This document shows, piece after piece, positions 25,701 through 38,900 of a DNA stretch of 64,000 nt (positions within the stretch are counted from its first letter, which is position 1; each line of letters opens with the position of its first letter). Below the pieces are notes generated by a model. It made no database searches, was not told the DNA's origin, and saw only the letters and a program-made list of their open reading frames with translations. The position numbers were made by a program, and so were the translations under genes. This DNA is from Capitulum mitella. Taxonomy: Eukaryota > Arthropoda > Thecostraca > Pollicipedomorpha > Pollicipedidae. Location: positions 23,548,144 to 23,612,143 of the forward strand of contig CP099849.1 in NCBI GenBank assembly GCA_030062745.1, written 5' to 3'.

Positions 25701-28700
25701 GAACATGGCCGGAATGTTGCGCTCGCCGAAGAAGAGCCGGGACGCCTCCTCCAGACCCTCGTGCCACCGGTTGTCCCACAGGATGGCCACGCGGATCAGC
25801 TCGTCGGACACCTGGCGGCGGAGGGCGAGACTGATGGAGGGCGGCCCACGCGGCGCCGGCCGCTGGAGGTGACAGGCAGGGTACGTGGTCAGCAGCGGTA
25901 CGAATACGCAACTGGGTACCATGGCACAACAGAACAGTCGCAAGCTGCCAGCTTAATTAAATTTTCCTCCACTCTTTTGGTATCAGCAGGCATGCGTAAT
26001 GTACCAAAATAGGACGTATCCGCATGCTGATATTCTGCCACACATATTCGGCACTGACGACCGTGGGAGCACAGCTTGACCTGGTCTGGAACAGACCCCC
26101 AGTCAGTTCCAGACTTCCAGCCAGCGGCGCCATCAGACCGGCAGTACCGTTCGACGGGTCGCAGCCGGGCGCTCACCAGGAACTCCTGCTGCACCAGCGT
26201 CTCCGAGTGCTCGCGCATGTTCTTCAGGATCTTCTGGGCGGCCTTCTCACGGGCCGGCACCGACGACTTCTTGGCCACGGTCAGAGGGTACACCAGGGCC
26301 TGAGTGGGCCAGACCAGCAGCAGTGGTGAACAGTGTGGCACGGCCGGTATGTGGCACCGCATGGGCTCGAATGCACGTGCAAACAAGACAGTGATCAAGT
26401 TTGCTGCCTCACGTAGTCTTTATGTCACTTGTTTTACGAGTGCCCTACATGTCCGGTGGCCCACCTGGACACAACTGGTGGCTTCAGACCCAGTATTCTG
26501 AAGGCATAAGACCAGTCACCAATACAAATAAAATAGCAACTACGCGTGAAGACTGAAATCAAATTACAGCTTGAGAACTGGTCCTTCTCGAGATCTGTCG
26601 ATCCGGACGATGCAGAGCGAAGGGAGGGAGGAGGACACCAGGTGCTGACCTGAGGGTGGGCCTTGCCGACGTCGGTCAGCAGGGTGGCGATCAGGCGGGC
26701 GATCAGCTGTCGCGACGTGTCGATCCTCGCGATCAGCTGAGGAATCACCTGAAGACCAGACGCACGAGACGTCACAGCGACGGTAACGTCACACCGCACT
26801 GGGAAGACCGACCACGACTCACGTCGCATACGCACGAGCATGGTCGCCATTCACCAGTCCAGGCCCACAAGGCGTCGTACTCGGGAGTAACACGGCATAA
26901 CCTGGTATTATCGGCCGGCAAGGGAAGCCGTGGCTGACTCGGAAGACCGCCCGCGCCAGCCGCCGGCAGTCGGTGTCACAGTGCAGTTCGGTAATGTCGC
27001 GACTGTCTCGGGTGCTGTTCCCGTCACACGAGATCGCACACAGCCACCGTCCGCTGCAGTCACCCACCTGGAGCCAGTTGTCGATTTTGATCTTGCGCAG
27101 TCCCTCGCTGAGCGCGTCGTAGACCTCCTGCACCTGGCCGTACTCGAACCAGAGCGTCAGCAGACGCAGCGTGTCCTGCAGGCTGTTGTCCGTGTTCAGC
27201 GAGATGGAGCGCACGAAGCCCTGCACGGCCGGTACCACGAACGGCAGGTGGCGGCCCGAGCGCTGTGAAAGACGGCAAAGGGTTTGGTCAACACAGGGCC
27301 GGGTACCACCATCATAGGTCAGGACAACACAGGGCCGGGTATCGCCATCACAGGTCAGGACACCAAAGGGCCTGGCAACAGCGCTACTGGTCATGACAAC
27401 ACAGGGTCAAGCAACCAGCACAGGCCAGGACGACACAGCGTCCGGCACCATCACAGGGCAAGACGGCACAGGACTGGTTTCAGTTTCAGTTCCAGTGCAA
27501 TGACGAACGATACACACAAGTGGATTACCGCGCGATTCGAGGCAACGTACACAGCAAAACAACAAAAGGGTACAAATGGAAGGACAAATATACAACTGTA
27601 CAGGACAAATGTACAAATGTAGTGATGAGGCACGACTACAGAAAATACGCCGAGACCATAAAACGACACAAAGCATGCAAAACACGTGCAAACCAACAAT
27701 TCAGGCCGTCAGAAAGCAGGATCAGACCACCACAGGTCGAAGCACGACAGGGTGAGTCCAGCTGACACTCCAGGCGAGCCGGCAGCCCGCCACCCCACTC
27801 ACGTCTCCGACTGCCTCGCCGGCGCCGTACGACGGCGACACGCCCGCCGGCCGGCCCTTGTAGAACAGCACCGCCTGGAAGTTCATGAACGCCCACGAGT
27901 GCCAGGCCCGGTACCACGTCGGGTCGTACTTGGTCGAGTACTGGTAATACCTGCCAAACACACACAAACGTCCGGGCGAGGTCAGACGGTGCCAAGTACT
28001 GGTAAACCTGATACCTGATTTTTCATCTACATGACGCTGGGCATCACAGCCACCCTGGTGGTATGGACCATCCACAGACGCAAATACTTACATATGTACG
28101 TACAAACATGCATTCATGCATGTCTGTATGCACGCATGCGTACTGACATACATATGCGCATACATACATACATACATACACACATACAAGGGTGGTCATT
28201 GGCACAGTTGGTGACTGAAAGAAAGGCTGGTCCACAAAACAAATATCCTCGCAATCAGAAAACTAGCGACAAAAACTACTCATCCATAAAGAGTTTTGCA
28301 TTCCAGAGAAACCAGGTCATCACGAACGATTTCAACAGCTGAGCTGGCAGCTCCATCAGTGGCCTTTCCACTCAGGCCAACCCGCTGAAAACCGACACCA
28401 ATTTCACCTGCTCGCCCCATCTCCCGCTGTCACCACACCCACCACGCTGCGGCCTCCGAGACAAAGCGCGCACGTGTTGCCCTCCCGGCCGGCTCGAGAC
28501 AGGGGGACACCTGAGACCGGCCGCAGCCCGGCCGCGGACCGGCAACGGAGCCGCTCAGGCGGATAACCGATCAGGCCGGCCGGCCGGCTCCAGTGTCGGC
28601 GGTCGCAGAATGCGCACCGCGCTCGCACTCACACATCGGGCACGGGCCATTCACCCCGCCGGCACGTGTGCACCGCCGCACGGCTGGACTCGTGCACGCC

Positions 28701-31700
28701 GCACGTGCTGCCTCTGCCCGATGGTGCAGCTGATCGTATAAAGGCGGTGTACCGCCGGCTGCCGATTCACACACTGCCCTACCGACGACGGGCCGACATC
28801 ACTGAGACGCCATGAAGATCCAGCGCTGGCTCTCCACGGTCCTGCTGCTCGTCTGCGCCTGCCCTGCTGACCGTCCGCACCGCAGGTAGGCGCAGCGAGG
28901 GTACAGCTCACGTCCCGGGAAGGCCCCCCCGTACAGTGAGCGACCGAGCGGCCGTCGCTTATACGGACCTCATGTCCTCACAACAGATTCACTGGCGTTT
29001 TTGCGACGTGTCTTTCACTTAAATCGCGTCCGCGCAGTGGTCAGGCGCAAGTCCACGAGTGGACACCACTGATGGCAATCTGCGATCCTCAAACGCCCTG
29101 TAGGGAATTTCCCTTTTTGCGCCCACGGGGTACCGCTCGCCAGAGCATCAGAATATTTTCCAACGTCCAGACGGGACTCCGTTCTCCGCAAGAACTTCCT
29201 CACGCGGAACTGCCGATATTTCAGACGGAGCCCGCCTGACGAGATGGCACCACTCGGTGGTCGACCGACACCGGGCGGCGACACCAGGCGGCAGCACCGT
29301 CGCCGCCTGCGACAAGACCCATCCGTGCTACCGCTGCGACTTCTACTGGGACACCTACGTCTGTCTGTGCCAGTGCAGCTGACCGCGGTAACCACCAGTC
29401 GTCCATGGCGGGCTCACCGTCGGTACCCCGTGACCACAGGAGCTTTCACCACCAACACCCGGCCAGTACCCTATCGCCATCACATGTGACCGCCTTCTCT
29501 CCATCCCACCACCACTCGCCTTCTCGTCCCTCACCGACGTTGCCGTCAACCAGTCCACCTCCCCAGACACAACCATCAACAGCCATCTCCAACATCCGTC
29601 CAACCCGTGTCCCCTTCCCCCCCCCTCCCCCCCGCCGACGACCGCCGTCGCCGGCACTCACTGCAGCACGGCGGGGATCGTGTCCTCCGAGAGCGGCTCG
29701 AACTCCTCCTTCCACTGGCCGAGCTTGAGGAAGCAGCGCGACAGCAGGATGGCGGGGGACTCGCCGCGCGGCTCGTCCGAGCTCAGCTGCGGCACCTGGC
29801 TCGAGGCCAGCGCCGCCGTCCGGCCATAGGTGCTGACCGAGGCCGACACGAAGCTCTCCAGCCGTCTGTGGGGGCGCAGAGGCAGCGTTAGAGGGGCGTT
29901 AGAGGAGCTGTCAGAGTGTGATGACACGACTGACACGAAGCTCTCCAGCCGTCTGTGGGGGCGCAGAGGCAGCGTCAGAGGAGCGTTAGAGGAGCTGTCA
30001 GAGTGTGATGACACGACTAACACGAAGCTCTCCAGCCGTCTGTGTGTGTGTGGGGGGGGGGGGCTGAAACAGGGTCAGCCGTCAGTAAGGTGGCCTCGTC
30101 GTCAGAGGGTCCTGATCTCGTTCTCAACATTCCTTTCAGATAATCCATGTGAAACGCTGCGGCGTCATTTTGTAACGGCAGGGCAATGGTTTGTTCAATA
30201 AACCAACTATACGCCGCTATCGCTGTCCAACGAAGGCGACGGAGGGCAAAAGTCAAACTCGATGATAATCGTTCGTGAATAAGAGGCTCCTCAGGACAAT
30301 ATCAACAGTGTCACAAGACGAATAGCGCGAAAATGGCAACTTCAAAGGCAGGCTGACGATATGGCTTTTCAAGAAAATCAGGCACAAAGTCGGTTGCTCA
30401 AGGACCACATTCGTGAACAATGATGCAACAGCGAAGTAAACCTAATGACAAATGTCACGACTCCCATTACTGCACTTACCCGCGTTTCCCAAAATTTGTT
30501 CGAAAAATTATCCATACGAGTAGTATCAAAGGATATCGCAGACCCCCGTTATTTCCGTATTCCTTCCTCCCCCCCCCCCATTAGTGACCCGCTCAGTTGG
30601 CGATCCCGTTCCCGGCTCCAGGCCCGATCCCGGTCCCAACTCCAATCTCCGTCTCCGCCTCCGCCTCGGTCCAGGTCCTCCACTCCGTGACAGGATCAGT
30701 GCTGGTTCCAGTCTACTCCTCATCTCAGTCTCAGTCCCAGTCCCAGTCCCAGTTCCGGCCGTCTGGCCACAGCGCTCACTTCAGGGCGTCCAATTTGCCT
30801 CCGGCCGCCCACTGGTACTTGATGTAGGCGTAGCGGACGTGCGGGTTCTCCGCCTGGGACGGCCCGTTCGCGCCCGACATCAGCTCGGCCAGGATCTGAC
30901 GGGACTGGTTCTGCCGGCAGCGTCACATCACGTCCAGACAGGTGCTCTGACGCGGCCGGCACAGACAGGCGCCGCCAGTCCCGGCAGAGCTGCGGCTGTT
31001 CTAACGCGGAGCACTAATAGCCGGTACAGCATGACTTCTAGTCTTGGACGCCTACGAAGGGTACAGACATGAAGGGATGCAAGGCTTGAGGAATCGCAAC
31101 ATCACCGACAGAGCGAGCCACAAAGTGACCGAAGGCCACGTAATGCATAATCGACGAAGCAGCTGACAAGGAGACTCACTGTAGCTGCATACCAGGTACA
31201 AAAAAAGCAAACGACCTTAAAGCAATGGCAGAGCTTCTGCCGAGAAGCCAACCCTCATTACTGTCGCAAAGCGCCAGAAACACTACCCAACGAAACCAAC
31301 GGATAAAGCGCTCAAAGCAAACCACGAGGTGGCATCTTCAAACAGAGCCGCACACAGCACCGCTCGAGATGAGCCGGGCTAGTGGCCGGGACCGCGGCCG
31401 GCGCACCAGCACCACTCACCAGTCGGCCGCTCTTGCGGCAGAGGGCGGCGAACTTGAGCCGCGTGCGCATGTCCTGGTAGGGCGGCAGCACCAGCGAGCG
31501 CACGTGCAGAATACGCTGCCAGTCCTCGACGGTGGCCGTGCAGCCCTGGAGGCCGGACCACGGTCAGGCGCGGCCAGCAGACGCGGGCACGACGCTCCGT
31601 CTCCGCTCGACGCCGGAGACGGAGGCCCTGGCCCGGAGGCCGAGAGACGCCGGGACGACGCTCCGTCTCCGCTCGACGCCGGAGACGGAGACCCTGGCCC

Positions 31701-32933
31701 GGAGGCCGGGAGACGCCGGGACGACGCCCCGTCTCCGCTCGGAGCCGGAGGTGGAGACGAAACCCCTGGCCCGGCGCCCGGTGCCGCCAACAGTCGCCGG
31801 CACCGGCCAGTCGACATGACTGAGAGCATGACATGACCTGACACCTGCGGCGACGGCCACTGGGACAGGCAGTCGGCTCCGACTGTCCCTGCGCGTGCGA
31901 TCACGGAGACGCGAACAGTGCGCTGGTCTGCAATAACCAGGCCGGTTCTCAATACTCAGCCCACCTGCGACTGACGATGACGAACTTCTCTCCAGCCGTA
32001 ACATCCCACCGTGTAGTACAGCAGGAACGGCGACATCACCTAGAGCATGTCCCTCCACGTCCAAGTCCGGCCAGTCCCACCAAATGTTCTGCAGCCGGCA
32101 CGGTGACCTCACCTGGAGCCGGTCCCACCAGAGCGTCTGGATGGCGGCGCGCCGCTCCTTGACCAGCTTGAACGTGATGATCTCCTCCAGCTCGGAGAGC
32201 ATCTGGGCGGTGACCAGGGTGCCGTAGGCGCGCTGGTAGCTCTCGCCGACCATGGCCGTCAGCTCGGTGTCCAGCAGGTCCCGCGCCGTGTCGATCCACT
32301 GCACAACAGGCGCGCGCGCGGGTGACACTCCTGTCCAGCAGCCGGGCCAGACAGAGCACGGACGACAGCGGACCGCCCCCGCCGCCGGAGAGTTCATGTT
32401 CCCTCACGGCGGACGCGCAAAAGCACTCTGGGAATTTCACGGGTCTTATGTTAACGAACTGCGACTCTTCAAAGTAAATGAAGAACGCAATAGCAATGTT
32501 CCTTTCTAATACTAGAGCCAGCTAAGCGCTGAGTAACCGTCAGGTTGTTTCTTAATCTTGCAACGGACGAATCTAAGAACAACGTCCACATCACAATCGT
32601 ATGGTCAACGGGAAGAACCTGACCGGTTTCCAGTCGGCACCCTTGAAGAAGGACCGTCTCGCAGCCGCTGCGACAGCGGCGCCGTACCAGTTTGGCCTCC
32701 TCGAACTGGTCCCGCTTGATGGCCAGCACGGCCCGGTGGAAGGCGCCCTCCTGCGTCTCGCGCGGGATCGCCTGCACGTACGGCTCCATCGTCTGCCAGC
32801 GGCCGGCGCCCAGCGAGGCGGCCGCCGCCATCCGAGCCATCTTCTGGCGCACCTCGGCCGGCGCCTGCGGCCACACGCTGCCGGCCACCTCCTGCAGCTG
32901 GTCCCTGCCAACACCACACACACAGGTGATATG

Positions 32934-32987
<54 letters not shown>

Positions 32988-35900
32988 GATACAGCGGTCA
33001 AGTCCTGTAGGTGGTCCCTGTCAGACACAAACACACAAGAGGTGTTCATCAACGAGGATACGACGGCCATGTCCTGGAGGTGGTCCCTGTCAACACGCAC
33101 ACACACAGAGGTGTTCAACAACGAGGACAGAGCGGCCATGTCATGCAGCTGGTTCCTGCCAACAATACACACACACAGTATTCAACAGCGAGGATACAGG
33201 GGCCGTGCCATGCAGCTGGTCCCTGTCAACAATACATACACAGAGATGTTCAACAACGAAAGTACAGCGGCCATGTCATGCAGCTGTTCCCCATCGACAT
33301 CACCCAAACAGAGATGGTCATCAATGATGATGCAGCGGATACGCCGTGCAGTTGGTCACTGTCAACAACACAAACACAAATGTGGTCAACGAGGCCACCT
33401 CCTGCAGCTAGTCCCTGTCCACAACACATACGCAGAGGTGATAAACGAGGGTAAGGCGGTCACTTCCACCACGGTCACGCAGCTGTATAAACAGGGAGAT
33501 CTCACAGGCCCCATCTCCAACAGACACACGCAGCGGTTGCCTCATGCATTTGATACATGACAGCGATAAAAACACGGGAGAAAATCATTGCGGCCACCTC
33601 CAGCAGATGGGTACGGACTATCCCAGAGTCCCCGTGCCATCGCGCGACGCCTGTAAGACCCGCAGTCACCCACCACTGGCCGAGCGCCTCCATGCAGCGC
33701 ATCTGTCCCAGGCGGAGCTCGAAGTCGGCGTCGGCCGGCTTCTGCGGGGCGTCGCCGGCCTCGCCCTCCTCGGACGGCCCGGCCAGCTTGGCGGTGTAGG
33801 CGTCCAGCGCCGACTGCCAGTCGTGCAGCTTCTCGTGCCAACGCTCCTGCACCGACACCGACTTGGTGTGGTGTTTCCGGGCGTACTCCAGCAGACCTGA
33901 CCGACACGGCGGCGTCAGACCGTCCGGGGCGCGCCCTCACCAATGCGGCCTCCACACCGCAACGATGTCCACCCCTCAGGCGAAGTGCATCCATCGAGAG
34001 CCAGGCTCACAGGCGCCGCATCTCTTCTGACGCCGCTCTGGGTCCACAGCCGGGTCACGGCCACGGTCACCGTCACGGTCACGGGTCCGGCGTCACCGTT
34101 CCCGACACCAGCCGGCGCCTTCGGCAGGCCGCGGCCGGTGCGCACTCACCCTGGGCGGCTTCCTTCTGCTGCAGCTTGTTGTTGACCGAGATGAGCGTCT
34201 CGATCACCTGCGTGGTGGCGCCCTTGTGGAACTCCTCCTCCTTGTAGTGGAGCGCCTTGGCGTAGGCGCGGCAGCGGAGCGCCTGCTCCCCCAGCAGGCG
34301 GTACTCGATCGGCGGCGACTCCTGCGGGCGGCGGACACAACGGTCTGGCACGAACCACACAGGACCATCACAACCACCCATCAGCCAGCAGACCTCCAGT
34401 CAGGACGGAGAACTTCAGTCCGACACGGTCGAAAGAAAACACACGGGGCCATCCCATCCATTCCCCGCACACCGGAGACTCATAGTGAGGGCAGAGACAT
34501 GCAGTGATGGCAGACAGTCCAGTCACACATGGTGACAGCGGATGACCATCCCACCCACCCCTCAGGAAGAAGAAACTCTCAGCCATGGCGGGGAGCTCCG
34601 TTATGCATGGTAAAAAGATGCTGCCTAGTATGCAGGACACCACAACCGCCCCTCACATAGAACAGACCTGTTGCCTGGGCAGAGCACGGTGGCGTATACG
34701 GCCAACTACCTGGAATCATTCCAACCATTCAACCAACATCAATCATTCCAATCATTCCCCCCTTCCCTCGCCGTCCCGGGTCCCGCTGAGCGTCTCACCA
34801 TTTCGCAGTGTTCCATGAACTCGGCCAGATTGAGCAGCGTCTGCGTGATCTCGGGGATCTCCTGGGAGCGGAGCGCCTGCCGGATCGAGTCGAGCAGCTC
34901 GGCCTGGTGCTCCTTGTCCAGCTCCGACCAGCACGAGACGAATGCCGCGTTGAACAGGTCCCGTGACAGCTGCGGATACGACTGGGCCAGCGCACAGCAG
35001 GACCTGGCCGCAAACGGTGCCGGGTGTCAGTGGGCCCCGCCCGCGAGCAGCATAGCCTACGAAAAACGGTGCGTCCAAGCGAGCACATTTATCACATGAC
35101 CATACCTGGTCAACACAGACTACGACAGGATGTGTTGAAATGACGACAAAGGCGACGGTTCCACACTCACGGACACCGCTGCCATCGGAATATGGAAACA
35201 CATGTTTCGCTTATGGTCATGGCTGCCAGGACACACAACAGATCCAACGGCTAAAGTTCACTGATACTATCTTAGATGACCAACGCGTTTAACCATTATC
35301 ATTCCGACCTGTTCGCATCCCTTCTCAAATGCCTGAATTTCCTGGAAACGACTTCAATCTCCACCTGAAATCGCTCCGACCAGCAAATGGGCGCGTGAGT
35401 TATTGCACAACTCGCACCTCACTGTTCATGAGCCTGACCTGAGGGCGTGCGAGGGTGACTCCTTGAGGACGGCGATGCTCAGCCGACGCAACCACTCGGA
35501 CCAGTCGTCCTTGCTGATGCGGCGCGAGGCCATCCAAGCCTGTTTCAGGTTCTGCACCGACACCCACAGCTGCAGAGGGAGGAAACAGGTCAGGCGCTGT
35601 TGCGGAGACTGGCCAGAACCGGCAGAAACTGCACGCAAATCAGAGTCTACGAACACCAGACAAAGCTGGCGAAAGCTGTGGTGCAGAGCCGGCGAACACG
35701 GCAGACAGGGCGTAGATGACGGCGGAAGAATCAGACCTGGGAAACAGGACTCACGCCGGCCGACACAGAACAAAGGCCAGAGCCGGCGAGACCAGGGACA
35801 GGTCACGGCCTGGGGACACCACTCCGAGTCGTCAACTATGTCACGGTTCGAAGATAACGGAACAAGTGCACGACACAATGCCGTGATCAGGCCCGACGAG

Positions 35901-38900
35901 AACGTGACCCACCTTCTTGTAGGGCGCCGGCTCGGCCGTCTCCGGCTGCACGAAGCCTGGCTGGTACACGCTGCCCGGAATGTCGTCATCCATAGCAGAC
36001 GTCTGCCGACAGAGCAGCGAAGTTATACAGGACTCGGACAATACCGGTGGACAGGCAGAGCGGCGGTGAAAATAACATACCATGCCGACACCATGAACAG
36101 TCACAAAATCTGGTACAGATGTGTAACAGAAGTCAAATACCGCCAAAATCAACGGGGACGCTGATGACAGCCATGCTATCTGATGTTGAGATACTGTTCC
36201 CACATAAGCTCCACAACAGCTTCGCTATCTGTACCGTGCCCAGCATCATGGCCAAAACCATGCCGGTAGCCGCTCCCACATCCCCTCGCTCGGCTCCGGC
36301 AGCGGTCCGCGTCCCAGGCCGAGCCGGGCCGGTGCCGGCTCCGGCGGCGGCCTCACCAGGACGTGCGTGCTGACCAGCTGGTCGTACTCGACGCTCTGGA
36401 TGCCGTGGCGCACCAGCACCTTGTTGACGGCCGGCATGAAGAGGGCGTACCGGCGGCGCAGCTGCCGGATCAGCGCGCAGAGCGTCTCCACGGCCGGGAC
36501 CGCGCAGCGGCGGACTGCTGTCCAGACAGCGGATCTGCCCGGCACCGACACAGCACACGTCCAGACAGACGATACCGACCGCACAGCTCCAGACAGCGCA
36601 AACAGACATAGCACACATACAGACAGCATAGTCCAGACGGTGGACACAGACATAACACACATACAGACAGCATAGTCCAGACAGTGGGCAAAGACATAAC
36701 ACACATCCAGACAGACGATACCGACCACACACGTCCAGACAGCGGAAACGCGGAAACAGATTTAACACACGTCCAGACAGACGATACCGACCACACACGT
36801 CCAGACAGCGGAAACAGACTTAACACACAGACAGACGATACCAACCGCACACGGCCAGGCTGCGGACAGACATAACACACGTCCAGACAACATACGTCCA
36901 GACAGTGGACACACACAAACAATACGCGCCCGGACAGTGAACCTGTCAGACACAGAGATAACACACGTCCACACAGCAGAAACCGACAACGCACATCTAG
37001 AAAGCAGAAACCGACAACCCACATCCAGGCAGTGGATATGCCTGACACAGACACATGTCCAGACAGCGGATCTACCAGACACAGACAAAACACGCCCAGA
37101 AGGCGGACTTATCGCATATAGACAAAACACGCCCACACAGCAGACACAGGAAACGAATTTAAACAGTGGTTCTACTGGACAACGAAAAACGTGTTTTTTT
37201 TATATTTCAACGGACACGGACAAAGTCCGAATCTGCCAGACACATACAAAACACGTCCAGAAACCAAACTGACATGACAATGAAGTATGTTCATTGGCAG
37301 AGGATATTCCATTTTTGAGCAATGTAAATGCAATGCACCTACCGTACCCAGACAGCGCTTACACACATGAACAAGAAGCCGCCTGGTAATGACCCAAGCA
37401 CGACGTGAACAGTCACACGAACACGCAAAAGCACAGAACGAAGTGAGTAAAACGCCCCTTTTTCAGTATAGCAGCGGCCACCGGGGCCCCTGGTCGCCGC
37501 AGCTATACTGAAAAACGCGAACAAGCCGTTCCTTATCCGCCAGACATAAATGACTCTGTCAGCAAGAGTTGAAACTCAGCCGGGCCAGGCCTTCCTCTCC
37601 TGTTCCCACCTACCAGCGGGTGCATGATGCGGCCGACGTATTCGGTGAGGTCGAGTTTGGTGGCCAGGTCGGCCACGGTGGCCAGCGCCTCCTGACAGAC
37701 GGAGAGCGGCGCCTCGCGCGGGTCGAACAGCCGCACGATCGGCGGCAGCACCAGGTGCAGGTGGTCGTCCAGGTTACGGCCCACCTTACAGAGCGCCGAC
37801 AGCAGCTGAAACAGGGCGACACTGAATCACACACCGCCCATCTTACACAGCGCCGACAGCAGCTGAAACAGGGCGACACTGAATCACACACGGCCAAACT
37901 TACACAGCAGCTGAAACAAGGCGACACCGAGTCAAACACCGCCCACCTTACAGAGCGCCGACAACAGCTGAAACAGGGCGACACTGAATCACACACACGG
38001 CCAAACTTACACAGCAGCTGAAACAGGGCGACACCGAGTCAAACACCGCCCACCTTACAGAGCGCCGACAACAGCTGAAACAGGGCGACACTGAATCACA
38101 CACACGGCCAAACTTACACAGCAGCTGAAACAGGGCGACACCGAGTTACACACCGCCCACCTTACAGAGCGCCGACAACAGCTGAAACAGGGCGCCCGCC
38201 CTTACGGCGCCGACAGCCGTTGAAACAGGGCGACACCGAGTCACACACCGCCCACCTTACAGATCGTTCCCTGTACCGGTAGCACCAGCGACTAGTTCAT
38301 CCCAGGCGTGAATCATTGCGCAACCCATAAATGGAAGGACACGACAGATTCCTGTGCATGTCCACTCTGGCAGACCCTGTACCAACAGACCCTCCGCCGG
38401 ACGGTGACCGCCGCGGCCGAGCGGCGGGCCCACCTTGCTGGTGACGACCCGGTCCTGACTGGTGTCGTGGTACAGCACGCGCAGCGTGTTGGGAATCAGC
38501 TGCGGCATGTACGTCTTGAACTCGGAGCCCAGCACGACGGCGATGTGCTCCACCAGGGCGATCAGCGTCGGCTGCAGGGGCGAGTCCAGCTGCCAGAAGT
38601 CCTGCACGCAGTCCGCACGCCGGTTAATGGGGTTTAGCGGTGGCCCGACAACAGGGTTCACATCGCGACCCGCGAAAACGGCACGCACGACATCAAATGC
38701 CGCTGCACATCATCACCGCGATGGTAATCGCCACCACAGGCTTGGAAATTTGTTTTCTGTTCTTGGTGTTTGTTCTTGAGCATGACTTTTGCTGTGGAGT
38801 ACAAAATCTTGAAACATTGCTGGTTTAAATTGGCATTCTTGGTGTAAGTCATCCGTGACATCACACCTTCTTTTTACTGAATGGAGACAGAATCATTTGC

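Noticed and set aside
29244..29489. Frame [12 protein letters not shown]... at the nested peptide locus
   Set aside because: Arg/Pro-rich alternative frame over the Cys-rich exon; lacks a signal peptide, and the adjacent frame has the ordered cysteines.
31564..32397. 277-aa minus-strand frame as one protein
   Set aside because: Only the part at 32113-32298 is mTOR exon 28; the rest is intron plus a 66-bp repeat that stays open.
37784..38265. CRISPR-like regular repeats
   Set aside because: Eukaryotic intron; units derive from the neighbouring acceptor and the 'spacers' are themselves repeats.
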